Shown here piece by piece: positions 52,690 to 61,700 of a DNA stretch of 64,000 nt. The position numbers and the translations under genes were made by a program. Under the pieces are notes generated by a model, which saw only the letters and a program-made list of their open reading frames with translations, had not been told where the DNA came from and ran no database searches. This DNA comes from an uncultured Armatimonadota bacterium (GTDB lineage Bacteria; Armatimonadota; Fimbriimonadia; Fimbriimonadales; Fimbriimonadaceae): positions 62,001 through 126,000 of the forward strand of contig CAIYLG010000048.1 of NCBI GenBank assembly GCA_903927025.1, in the 5' to 3' direction. Position 1 is the first letter of the stretch. Every line of letters starts with the position of its first letter.

Positions 52690-52821
52690 CTGAATTCGTT
52701 TTACCCGTGATGGAGTCGCGCCAAGTTGCAGCTGTTACCGGTTCTCTGGAATTGTCGCGAACTCCGAAAATCATGCGGATTCTTTTGCAGGGATATCGAG
52801 CGTTCTAGTAATCTTTCCCGG

Positions 52822-53145
52822 ATGGCATCCTATAAGATCACCGCCGAAGGCTTCGAGCCGTTCGAAGTTGAAGAAGGTACAAAACTCGCACTTGCCCTTG
52901 AGCAGAATGGCGTCGACGTCAGCCACCGATGTGGCGGACAGGCAAAGTGCACCACATGCAGAGTTTCCATTGAGGGCGAAGACCCTGCAATGGGCGACGT
53001 TGAGCGAGATAGCCTCGTGGAAGATGGAGTTCTGGGTCAATTCCGTCTCTCCTGCCAGATCCGTGTCCAATCGGACCTGAATCTTAAGGTTCTGATGCTC
53101 GCCAGCGAGAAAGGCTGGGAGCCAGGCGCCGAACTCGAACCTTAG
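52822..53145 (+). CDS. 2Fe-2S ferredoxin
   Basis: 107 residues from ATG 52822. The cluster ligands are 'RCGGQAKCTTC' (three Cys) and a fourth in 'LSCQIRV', matching plant/adrenodoxin-type 2Fe-2S ferredoxins. The N-terminus 'EGFEPFEVEEGTKLALALEQNG' is typical. Electron carrier in the cytoplasm; its partner is not in the window. Divergent from tpiA. Confidence 0.92.
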   Translation: MASYKITAEGFEPFEVEEGTKLALALEQNGVDVSHRCGGQAKCTTCRVSIEGEDPAMGDVERDSLVEDGVLGQFRLSCQIRVQSDLNLKVLMLASEKGWEPGAELEP

Positions 53146-53200
53146 GACATTCACCGCTCGCAAGAGCTACCGCGAGACTCTCACCAAGTTTCAACTAAGG

Positions 53201-53237
53201 GCCGGCTGTGGCGCGATGCGCCAACACCGGCTTTTTT
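53201..53237 (+). terminator. Intrinsic terminator after the ferredoxin gene
   Basis: GCCGG-tgt-GGCGC / GCGCC-aca-CCGGC hairpin, ending at 53231, followed by TTTTTT. Confidence 0.85.
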
Positions 53238-53336
53238 AATTTTTGAATGGTCAGTCTTATGACTCTAAGCCGACAAGATTTGGTCTTTGTACCGAAATGC
53301 CGTGGCTGTTTGGGACTGGCGACGTCAACCAGAAAG

Positions 53337-53705
53337 CTACTCAAGCCATTCGAATGGCTCGAAATAATAAGCCTCGATGGTTTGCTTCTTGGGGACTGTG
53401 ATCAACATGTCGCCTTGATCTAGGAATGCCTTCATCACTGACTTTCCTTCTGCGTTAAAGAATTCGACAGTGCCTGGTTCTGGCGACTGAACCCTGAATT
53501 GGCGAGCGGCTGGCTTGCCATAGGCTTCGTACTGAAGAATGGTGCCATTGAACACCATTGCTACCTCACCATGCGGGTGGCTTGCCTGGAGACGCTTCAA
53601 CATCTGGGCAGTGAGGTGAGGAGGCTCCTCAACGGCGAAGTGATAAATCACAAACGCGAGGATGCACGCCATTACAAAGGGGATTGCCTTCAATAGCCGC
53701 TGCAT
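53337..53705 (-). CDS. Hypothetical protein with N-terminal helix
   Basis: 122 residues. An N-terminal hydrophobic helix (about 7-24, 'IPFVMACILAFVIYHFA') is followed by a soluble domain of about 95 residues ('GEVAMVFNGTILQYEAYG', 'PGTVEFFNAEGKSVMKAFLDQGDMLITVPKKQTI'), probably exported. Unknown family. Confidence 0.65.
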   Translation of the reverse strand: MQRLLKAIPFVMACILAFVIYHFAVEEPPHLTAQMLKRLQASHPHGEVAMVFNGTILQYEAYGKPAARQFRVQSPEPGTVEFFNAEGKSVMKAFLDQGDMLITVPKKQTIEAYYFEPFEWLE

Positions 53706-53796
53706 AGGACTTAGTCTAACAGCGATTCATTCTCTTTGCCGTCCCCTTTTTGTGTAGGGATAAGCTAGCTAAAGTGGCGTATGGCCGAGTAGGTAC

Positions 53797-54045
53797 CTAT
53801 TCGTGATTGGCGTCGTATCGATTCATAGCCACCTTGCCAGCGAGCCCTGCCGCTACCAAAAGCACGTAAGGCCAGCCAAGCATGAAGGAAATGATTCCGA
53901 GCACAGTAACCGTCGAAAACATCAGGATTTTCTCTGGGGCGGGGGCATCAAGTTCACGACAGATCGGCTCAAGGTCCGAGGTCATGAAGGGGGAGTCTGC
54001 GTGGGTCGAGTTGAATTCTGTGGGGCGGAGAAGGGTTGCGCTCAT
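53797..54045 (-). CDS. Small hypothetical membrane protein
   Basis: 82 residues from ATG 54045, chosen for AAGGAAG nine bases upstream; the frame extends to 54090. A polar start with 'ICRELDAPAPEKI' is followed by two adjacent hydrophobic stretches ('FSTVTVLGIISFMLGWPYVLLVAAGLAGKVAM'). Unknown family. Confidence 0.65.
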   Translation of the reverse strand: MSATLLRPTEFNSTHADSPFMTSDLEPICRELDAPAPEKILMFSTVTVLGIISFMLGWPYVLLVAAGLAGKVAMNRYDANHE

Positions 54046-54157
54046 AGTCCGGTACTTCCTTGCGGGCTTGTACCAAATGTATCGGTGCAACTTCTCGGAG
54101 TCCTAACCCCTAAATGCAATTTATTGAGTCACCGGACTCAATTGGCAGCCATTGTGC

Positions 54158-54850
54158 CTACTGATGGTCCAACAATAAAATCGCAGAAGCAGCGGGTCCA
54201 GCATGATCCACTCGAAGCACACGTGGTCCTAGCGTGACCCCTCGATCTCCAATAAGCTTGAGTTCGAGCTGAGACCATCCACCTTCCGGTCCGACCACGA
54301 TTGTCACATCGCCGCTCGAAGCGGAAAGAGATTTACCGAGGCCCTCAACTTCAGAAAGTACCATCGCGTCAGGATAGTGACGCAAGACGGGAGCAAGGCC
54401 GCTCATTACCGAGAACTCAGGGATTCTGGTGCGAAAGCTCACTTCAGCGGCTTCGCGTGCGATCGTCTGGAGGCGATTCACACGGTCCATCGTCTTCTTT
54501 TCATCCCACTTCACCACGGTTCTGTCGCTAGAGAATAGAACGAAGTGGGCGACTCCGATTTCTGTGCACGCCCTTACGATTTCATCCAGCTTGTCGCCCT
54601 TAGGAAGGGCCTGAGCCAATGTGACTCGACGCTTGGCTTCCGTGTTGGGAGCATGGACGTCCAGCGGCTCTGCGTGATGCGGCAGGAGCTTGCATCGGAT
54701 GAGAGTGCCATTGTCTGGCAACACTGCAATTTCAGCCCCAGGAGATAGCCTTAGAACCTTCCGGAGCTTGTCCAACTCCTCTTTAGGCAACTCAATCAGG
54801 CCATCGGCAGATGCGCCAGGAACAAAGACCCTTGGGAGACTTCTAAGCAT
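54158..54850 (-). CDS. rsmE: 16S rRNA (uracil1498-N3)-methyltransferase
   Basis: 230 residues. SPOUT-family methyltransferase. The N-terminal PUA-like part ('RVFVPGA...LRLSPGAEIAVLPDNG') precedes 'LPKGDKLDEIVRACTEIGV', 'IVVGPEGGWSQLE' and the knot end 'LGPRVLRVDHAGPAA'. It methylates U1498 of 16S rRNA. Its first base is the last base of the prmA stop region, so the genes are coupled. Confidence 0.93.
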   Translation of the reverse strand: MLRSLPRVFVPGASADGLIELPKEELDKLRKVLRLSPGAEIAVLPDNGTLIRCKLLPHHAEPLDVHAPNTEAKRRVTLAQALPKGDKLDEIVRACTEIGVAHFVLFSSDRTVVKWDEKKTMDRVNRLQTIAREAAEVSFRTRIPEFSVMSGLAPVLRHYPDAMVLSEVEGLGKSLSASSGDVTIVVGPEGGWSQLELKLIGDRGVTLGPRVLRVDHAGPAASAILLLDHQ

Positions 54851-55677
54851 CAGCAGCTAAAGGTGGCGGCCACCCAGCCATCCTCTTCACGGCGCTCAAG
54901 CAGGGTAAATCCAGCTTTTTCAGCAGCTAGCTTGACGTCCGGCCAGTTGTCCACGATGATTCCGCTCACGATCCAGCGACTGTCGTCGTTCAAAACGTCT
55001 CGAACATCCCTCGCAATGCGAACCAGGGTTGCGCTGATGATATTGCTGATCGCGACATCCCAGTCTCCCTTAAGACCGCTGAGGCCCTCGCCAGCAATCG
55101 CCTCGAACGTGACTCCATTGAGTTCCCGGTTCTCTTTGGCAACTTCAACGGCAATCGGATCAATGTCGATTGCCAGAACGGTTTTGGCACCCAATAGACA
55201 GGCGCCAATGGACAGGATCCCACTTCCGCAGCCAATGTCCAAAACTGTCTTGCCACTGATGGCCACATTTTCCATCAGTTCTAGGCACAGCCGGGTCGTC
55301 GGATGGTCGCCAGTGCCAAATGCCTGACCGGGATCCAGAACAATGGATAGGTCATCTGGGGAGCTGGCAAATTCTTCCCAAGTGGGTCGAACCACAAACC
55401 GGTTGCCAACTCGGCGCGGTTTGAAGAATTGCCGCCAGGCAATCTCCCAGTTCTCTTCGACGAGATCTCGAACCGCGACCTCAATCGCGCCGGCAGATTC
55501 CAGCGCTTCTTTGAGTTCCAATATCCGTGATGCAGACCCTTCTACGTCCACCAGACATCCGGTGAGCATCCCCTCTTCTTCGAGGGTGTTCTCAATCCCG
55601 AATTCGCCATAAATATCAACGAAGGGAGACAGGTCTGCACCTGATTCAAATTTAGACTTAACCTCGATCCAGCTCAT
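54850..55677 (-). CDS. prmA: Ribosomal protein L11 methyltransferase
   Basis: 275 residues. N-terminal substrate-recognition region (about 1-95), then a class I SAM-binding domain: '[22 protein letters not shown]', '[20 protein letters not shown]' and 'VAISNII', where the NxxI/L motif is present. It trimethylates L11. It overlaps dnaJ by four bases (ATGA) and sits in the rpoZ-dnaJ-prmA-rsmE operon; dnaJ-prmA-rsmE is a common arrangement in bacteria. Confidence 0.95.
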   Translation of the reverse strand: MSWIEVKSKFESGADLSPFVDIYGEFGIENTLEEEGMLTGCLVDVEGSASRILELKEALESAGAIEVAVRDLVEENWEIAWRQFFKPRRVGNRFVVRPTWEEFASSPDDLSIVLDPGQAFGTGDHPTTRLCLELMENVAISGKTVLDIGCGSGILSIGACLLGAKTVLAIDIDPIAVEVAKENRELNGVTFEAIAGEGLSGLKGDWDVAISNIISATLVRIARDVRDVLNDDSRWIVSGIIVDNWPDVKLAAEKAGFTLLERREEDGWVAATFSC

Positions 55678-56786
55678 CGCTTTTTGTGGAATAGCCCGCC
55701 AAGTATGCCGCCTTTGTCGTCCTCTTTTGGCATGGATTCCCCTCGGAGTTCAGCAAAGTCGCGAATGAGTTTGACCTCGGCCTCGGAGAGCTTTGTTGGC
55801 ACCTTGACGTTGACTTGAACGATAAGGTCGCCACGACGTCCACCGTGAAGAGGAGGCAGGCCCCCATGTCGAATCGCAATTTGAGTGCCCGGTTGTGTTC
55901 CGGGAGGAACCGTCAGTTCGACGGTGTCTTCAACACCATGGATTTCGACTCGATCACCGAGAGCGGCCTGAGCAAAGGTGACGTCTAGAATCGTATAGAG
56001 GGTTTGCCCCTGTCTCTGGAATCTTGAATCGGCTGCGACCTGAATGACCACGTATAGGTCACCTGGTCTGCCTTCACCCACTCCATCGCTGCCCTGGCCA
56101 GGCACATGGAGCGTAGCCCCGTCATCAAATCCTGGTGGGATCGTAATGGGAACCTTCGCCGTCTCGGGGACAACGGCTCTTCCCTTACAGGTTTTGCAGG
56201 GGTCCTTTACGACCGTTCCCGCACCGGAACAGGTGGGACATGTTGTCGACGTTCGGACTTGGCCTATAAAAGTGTTTCTGACGGTGGAAACCTGGCCTTG
56301 GCCACGGCACGTACCGCAGGTTTCAGGCGCTTTGCCTCCCTCGCCACCGGTGCCGCCGCAGGCGGAGCACTCAGTCTTTCGGTTGACGACGACATCGGTT
56401 TGAATACCGTTGATAACGTCTTTAAGAGTGAGTTCTAGGTCAACGCGAATATCTTCGCCGTCTCTTCCGACGCGTCTTCGACCACCGCCCTGATTGCCGG
56501 CGCCAAAGAACACATCAAACAGGTCGGAGATGTTGCCGCCCTGGAAAAACGGATCTTGAGGCGCATCATCGGTTGATCCGGTTTGATCGAATCGTGCGCG
56601 CTTGTTAGGGTCAGAGAGCACCGAATAGGCGGCTCCGACTTCTTTGAACTTCTCTTCCGCAGATGGGTCGTTAGGGTTAACGTCGGGGTGATATCGACGC
56701 GCAAGACGGCGGTATGCGGACTTTATTTCGTCCGCATCCGCACTTCTTGAAACTCCTAGGACCTCGTAGGGATCCTTGCTCGGCAT
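55674..56786 (-). CDS. dnaJ: Chaperone DnaJ
   Basis: 370 residues. J domain ('[32 protein letters not shown]', with HPD), a Gly/Phe-rich linker (about 75-110), four CxxCxGxG-type zinc motifs ('CSACGGTG', 'CGTCRGQG', 'CPTCSGAG', 'CKTCKGRA', the last degenerate), then C-terminal substrate-binding domains. It is a co-chaperone of DnaK. A three-base gap separates it from rpoZ. Confidence 0.96.
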   Translation of the reverse strand: MPSKDPYEVLGVSRSADADEIKSAYRRLARRYHPDVNPNDPSAEEKFKEVGAAYSVLSDPNKRARFDQTGSTDDAPQDPFFQGGNISDLFDVFFGAGNQGGGRRRVGRDGEDIRVDLELTLKDVINGIQTDVVVNRKTECSACGGTGGEGGKAPETCGTCRGQGQVSTVRNTFIGQVRTSTTCPTCSGAGTVVKDPCKTCKGRAVVPETAKVPITIPPGFDDGATLHVPGQGSDGVGEGRPGDLYVVIQVAADSRFQRQGQTLYTILDVTFAQAALGDRVEIHGVEDTVELTVPPGTQPGTQIAIRHGGLPPLHGGRRGDLIVQVNVKVPTKLSEAEVKLIRDFAELRGESMPKEDDKGGILGGLFHKKR

Positions 56787-56789
56787 AGT

Positions 56790-57278
56790 TTAGGACTCGT
56801 CGGACTCTTCTTCGTCTTCAGCGGTTTCCTGTTCGGCAATATCGCTGAGGGAGAGGGTGTCATCATCGCCAGAAATTGCGGCGACTTCATCTTCGTCCTC
56901 TTCGACGAGATCAGAGAGGCTGAGGACTTCATCCGAATCAAGATCAGACTCGGCATCATCTTCGCCAACGCTGGTAACGAGAGCGGCTTCCGTCTCATCG
57001 AGAGCGGGAAGGAGCATTCCGAGTTCAGCCGGCATGTTCTCATCGATGAGCAGCGGCAGATCGTCCTGCATCGGCAGGGTCTCGGAAAGGCTGGGCATAA
57101 TCGGCTTAATCTTGCCTGCGGCGATTTCGGCCAGAGCGATTGTCAGCGGGTGAGTGGAATCGCACTGGACGAGTTGAGGAGCTCCTTCACGGAGCTGCTT
57201 CGCTCGCTTGGCAGCCAGGTTGGAAAGGACAAACTTTCCGTGCTCGTAATTGTTGAGAATATCTGGACTTGGCAGCAT
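56790..57278 (-). CDS. rpoZ: RNA polymerase omega subunit with acidic tail
   Basis: 162 residues from ATG 57278 (the frame opens at 57338). The first 60 residues fit omega: 'NYEHGKFVLSNLAAKRAKQLREGA' and 'HPLTIALAEIAAGKIKP'. The remaining 100 residues form an acidic tail, including two similar pieces 'LSLSDLVEEDEDE' and 'LSLSDIAEQETAEDEE'. Omega is usually 70-110 residues. It aids folding and assembly of beta-prime. It heads the operon with dnaJ, prmA and rsmE. Confidence 0.85.
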   Translation of the reverse strand: MLPSPDILNNYEHGKFVLSNLAAKRAKQLREGAPQLVQCDSTHPLTIALAEIAAGKIKPIMPSLSETLPMQDDLPLLIDENMPAELGMLLPALDETEAALVTSVGEDDAESDLDSDEVLSLSDLVEEDEDEVAAISGDDDTLSLSDIAEQETAEDEEESDES

Positions 57279-57374
57279 AAGGCATTCTTTCGGAACCTCG
57301 CAGTATACCCGTTCGATTCTATGAGCGGACAGAGGCATTCACTGCAATCAAGGAAATTATCGTCTTGCTTAAAA

Positions 57375-57390
57375 GTAGACGAACATCTAC
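57375..57390. promoter_or_regulatory. Inverted repeat, candidate operator 1 of the imuB cassette
   Basis: GTAGA-CGAACA-TCTAC, a 5-bp perfect inverted repeat with six bases between, in the rpoZ/imuB divergent promoter region. Confidence 0.4.
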
Positions 57391-57443
57391 ATTTTCGTGT
57401 ATTGCCTGATTTGTCGCCGCCTGAGTAATTTCTGATTCAATTT

Positions 57444-57472
57444 ATAGTAGACATATATATACTATTCGTCTA
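57444..57472. promoter_or_regulatory. Inverted repeat, candidate operator 2 overlapping the imuB promoter
   Basis: ATAGTA-N10-TACTAT (57444-57465), partly nested with TAGAC (57448-57452) and GTCTA (57468-57472). A -10-like TATACT (57458-57463) sits inside, 29 bases before the imuB start, so a repressor here would block transcription. The minus strand reads TAGACGAATA, near the TAGACGAACA of operator 1. Confidence 0.45.
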
Positions 57473-57491
57473 ACAGAATCAGGAACTCGCT

Positions 57492-58652
57492 GTGGATTAC
57501 GTTCTCTTTTGCCGCCTGCCTCACTTCTATATCTCTGTCCTTCAGCTGGATGAGTCACGCCCGACTCTCGTTGTCGACCAGGACCGAGTGCTGGACAGCA
57601 ACCGGCATGCCGCTCACCGGGGCATCCAAGCGGGAATGCCACTTTCTCAAGCAAAGACCATTCTTCGTGAGGATGGTGTCTACCGAAATCTACGCGCGGA
57701 AGAGGGCAGGGAGGCGCAGACAGAATGGCTTGAACTCGCCTCGAACTTTACAGGAGTCATCGAGCCTGAACAGCGTCATACCGCCTACCTGGATCTCAGT
57801 TCGCACCCAAGGCCAATTGATGTTGCCCAAAGATTTCTGGAGAGGCTCGCTCGACTGACCGGCTGTGAACCTGTGTTTGGTTCTGGAGCCTCCAAATGGC
57901 TGGCACGCCTTTCCGCCGATACCAACGGAGAGCGGCTGCTGGGCCTGGATGAACAATCTCTGCGACCGCTGGACACCCTTTGTCTCACCCCTGTTTCCAT
58001 CGACCAGAGGGAGAGGCTCCGGTTCTTGGGCTATCACAGCATTGGCGTCGTCGCAGACCTGCCCATGGCTATTTTGAGGAGTCAGTTCGGCGATGGTGCC
58101 CTGCGAATCCTGCTTGCTGCAAGAGGGAGCTGGAAAGATCCTGTCGAGGCGCTCTACCCTCCCGATACCCTCTCGGAAAAGCTCATCTTTGACGGTGCCA
58201 TCAGCAGCACCCTTCAGCTTGATGAGGCCCTGGTATCACTTGGGCATCGCATCGGCCAGCGTCTAGCGGCTAAGGAGCAGCAGGCATCCCAGGCAATTCT
58301 AAGCCTCGAGTTGGAGGAAGGAGAGGTGAAAACCTGTACACGCAGCTTCAGCAAACCGCTGAGCGGGCCAAGGTCCTCGATTGCCGCCCTCCGTCTGCTC
58401 AACCGAGAGGAGCTTCGATCTCCTGTCATTTCGGTCGGTGTTCGGCTTCCCCACCTAGAACGCGCCCGCTCATCTCAACAGCATCTCATCGGAAGCGTGA
58501 GTCGTGTCGAAGCTCAAGACAGCGCTGAGAGTGCCCTCAAGAAAGTGCGCGTGGTGTTTGGAGAAGCCTCGATCCAGGTTGCAGGACACATTGCCCAGCC
58601 CAGAAGAATACGGGTCCTTCAGGAGTGGAAGAACGCTACCGGCTGGCGCTGA
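57492..58652 (+). CDS. imuB: ImuB-like Y-family polymerase homologue
   Basis: 386 residues from GTG 57492, with AGGA eight bases upstream. It is a Y-family (DinB-like) fold protein: 'RHAAHRGIQAGMPLSQAK' matches the fingers region and 'LARLTGCEPVFGSGASKWLARLSAD' the palm/thumb. The metal-binding acidic residues of active Y polymerases are missing: the N-terminal position reads 'CRLPHFYISV' and the second 'AYLDLSSHP'. This fits ImuB, a catalytically dead partner linking DnaE2 to the sliding clamp. Usual ImuB proteins are about 450-550 residues; this one stops short, and its C-terminal type sequence appears in the next frame. Confidence 0.8.
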   Translation: MDYVLFCRLPHFYISVLQLDESRPTLVVDQDRVLDSNRHAAHRGIQAGMPLSQAKTILREDGVYRNLRAEEGREAQTEWLELASNFTGVIEPEQRHTAYLDLSSHPRPIDVAQRFLERLARLTGCEPVFGSGASKWLARLSADTNGERLLGLDEQSLRPLDTLCLTPVSIDQRERLRFLGYHSIGVVADLPMAILRSQFGDGALRILLAARGSWKDPVEALYPPDTLSEKLIFDGAISSTLQLDEALVSLGHRIGQRLAAKEQQASQAILSLELEEGEVKTCTRSFSKPLSGPRSSIAALRLLNREELRSPVISVGVRLPHLERARSSQQHLIGSVSRVEAQDSAESALKKVRVVFGEASIQVAGHIAQPRRIRVLQEWKNATGWR

Positions 58653-58701
58653 TCTCTTGGCGCTCTGGCGTGAAGCTGGAGAGTGGTGGGCGGGCGAGCC
58701 C

Positions 58702-61700
58702 ATGCGTGAAATAAGTCGCTTTGTCGATGCAAAGGGCTGTCGGCGCGAAGTCGAGCGCCTGCTCCCTGCACTTGGGCTGCCACAGCTACAGGAACCAACC
58801 GCTTCGGCCCATGAGAATCATCGCGAAGACTACGACGTCCGTCTCCGGAAGGCTCGCGATGAAAAGGTGGCGCGAGCCTGTGGCCTTTCCAAAGATACGG
58901 CAAGCCTGCGTTCTGCCCCCAGCAGCCCAACAATGGCGCTCCTGCATGCGACCACAGGCTACTCATTTGGGCGAAGCTGCCTGCGATGTGAAGAGACTCC
59001 TGCCTATGCCGCCTATCTTGGCTACAGCTCAGCGCTTCTTGCGGATCGCTTCTCCTTAAGCGGGGTGTACGAATTCACCAAGACCTCTAGGCGTGTAGGG
59101 ATTAAGCCGCTTATAGGCACCACCCTGGAGTTCAGCGAGGGTGGAGACATTGTCCTCGTGGCAAAGAACCGCATCGGGTTTCGGTCGCTATGTCGCCTGA
59201 TTTCGGAGTGCCACCTCGATGAGCCCCGACACTACCCACTGCTGAACTGGGAACGATTGGAAAGGCACTCAGAGGGATTGATCGCCCTTACCGGCGGTCA
59301 CTCCGGCCTGCTCAACCTCCAGCTTCTGCGACGTGGCCTTGAGGCGGCAGGAGACACACTCGATCGACTCATCAGCCTCTATGGCGGCGAAAGCGTGTTC
59401 CTCCAAATCGAACGCACCTTTCTACCCTGGGAGCATTCCCTCAACAAACAGCTCTTGGAGTTAGCACGGCAGAAACATATCCTTGCCGTCGCGGGTGCGC
59501 CTGCAGCCCACTTGGAGCCTGAAGACTTCCCCGCCCAAGACGTTTTGGTCTGCGTCGAGAGCCTCTGTACCATTGAGGAGATCGATGGACGCAAGCCTAG
59601 GCGTGCGGAAGGTCAGCCCGAACCCAAAATGCCACCTAGGCGCGCCCTCAATGCAGAGCGCTTCATCCGATCAGCCAGCTTGATGAGGGAGCTTTATCGC
59701 GATCGCCCCGATCTTCTTGAAAACACCCTGCGCGTCAGTGAGCAGTGTGAGGACAAGCTGCTTCCTGGCATGTCCACCCCTCCTAAGTTCTGTGCGGATG
59801 AGGATGCCGCCCTCCGCGAGGTGGTGCTGGATGGGGCTCGCTATCGATGCAGAGACTTCAGTCTCCAGCGCCGCAAGCGCTTAGATATGGAACTGGATCG
59901 AATCTGTCGTCTAGGCTTTGCCAACCACTTTCTTGTCGCCTGGGATATGTGCCTGTGGGCACGTGAGCAGGAGATCCTGTTCAGTGGCAGGGGCTCTGTT
60001 GTGGATTCGGCGGTGGCCTATTGCCTCGGCATATCAAGGATAGACGCCTACGACCACAACCTGCACTTCGACAGATTCTTGCCCTCGGATGGCAGCAAGC
60101 GGCCGGACATCGATATCGACTTTGAAGCAGACCGTCGCAATGATGTTCGAAACTACATGACCTACAAGTACGGCAGGGAGCATGTGGCCACCGTTGCCGC
60201 CTTTGGCTCCTACCGGTCTCGGGGGATTGTTCGCGATGTCGGCAAGGTCCTTGGCATCCCCCCCGCCGCTCTGGAGTATCTCTCCAAACGACTGCACGGA
60301 AGCGTGACTCCAGAGAAGCTTCGTGAGGCGATCAACACCAAGCCGGAACTTCGTGACAGCGGCATCTCCCCCGAGCGGTTTGAGTGGGTGTTCCGTTTGG
60401 GCGAGCAACTTGCCGATGTGCCGACAAACATTCGGTCCCACTCCTCAGGCGTTGTCATCGCCAGCGAACCGATCCGTGATTTCTGCCCCGTGATGCTTTC
60501 TGCCGATGAGGATGTGCGCATCCTTCAATGGGATAAGCGAAGCGCCAAGTTTGTCTTTGACAAGTTCGATGTGCTTTGCCTTCGCGGAAACGATGTACTC
60601 TCCGGCACCCAGTCCCGAATCCGGGTTCATGATCTCGATTTTCATGTTGAAAAACTGCCCCTAGATGATCCAGAGACTTTCCGGACCATGCGCAGCGGAG
60701 AGCTTATTGGCATCCCTCAATCTGCTTCGCCTGCCATGCGGCAGGCTCACATAAGGTTAAAGACCCAGAATCTCAAAGATGCCAGCCTGGTCCAAGCTGG
60801 CATCCGACCCGGCGTCGGTGGAGCGGTCAAGATCAACGAACTGATCGCCAGACGCAGGGGCAAGCCGTACTCCTTTAATCACCCTCATCTTGCCGAGATC
60901 CTTGAGGCAACCTACGGCATCATCGTCTTTCAGGAGCAGGTGGATCGGCTCCTTCAAACGTTTGGCGGATACACCTCTGATGAGGCTGAAGCGATCCGTG
61001 AGGGGATCCACAAAAAGCGGCGCGACAACTACGTCCGCTCGATTCAAGACGATGTGGTGGACCGAATCATGGGACGGGGCTACACCCGCCAGGTTGCCAA
61101 TGACGTGTATGAACTGGTTGGCGGCTTTCAAGGCTACGGCTTTGCCGAAGGGCACGCGCTTGCGTTTGCCGAAGTCTCGATCCGCTCCGTGTGGTGCCAG
61201 CAGAACTTCCCTTCCCCGTACTTTGCCGCCCTCCTTGATGCCCAGCCAGCCGGCTACTATGGCCCGTGTACGATTGCCAACGAGGCAAGGGTGCGCGGCG
61301 TACAGATACTTCCCCCCGACATCAATCGCAGCGGGCTGAAATTCCAAACGGAAAGCGTCCTCGCCCATCAGGACCCCAACCTCATCGTGCCGGATGGCGG
61401 AATCCGAACTTCGCTGCGGCAGATTGGGGGACTTTCTCGAGAGCTTCTCGCACGCATCTTGGACGCTAGGGAGAGTGGGCCCTTCGAGTCGTTCTATGAT
61501 TTCGTCGCGAAGGCGCGTCCTCACCGCAATGAGCTCGAACTGCTCATCCTGTGCGGGGCATTTGACTCGCTTGAGTCAAATCGACGTCGTCTGCTTTGGG
61601 CGATTCCAGCAGCAATGGATTTCGCTTCGGTATGCGACCTCTCGGGAGCCTGTCTGCCACTTACTCTCCCAGAACCGCCACTTCCAGCCCCCATGGCGGA

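Noticed and set aside
36990-57340. CIRCE element expected for HrcA
   Set aside because: I looked before hrcA and before rpoZ-dnaJ for TTAGCACTC-N9-GAGTGCTAA and close variants and saw none.
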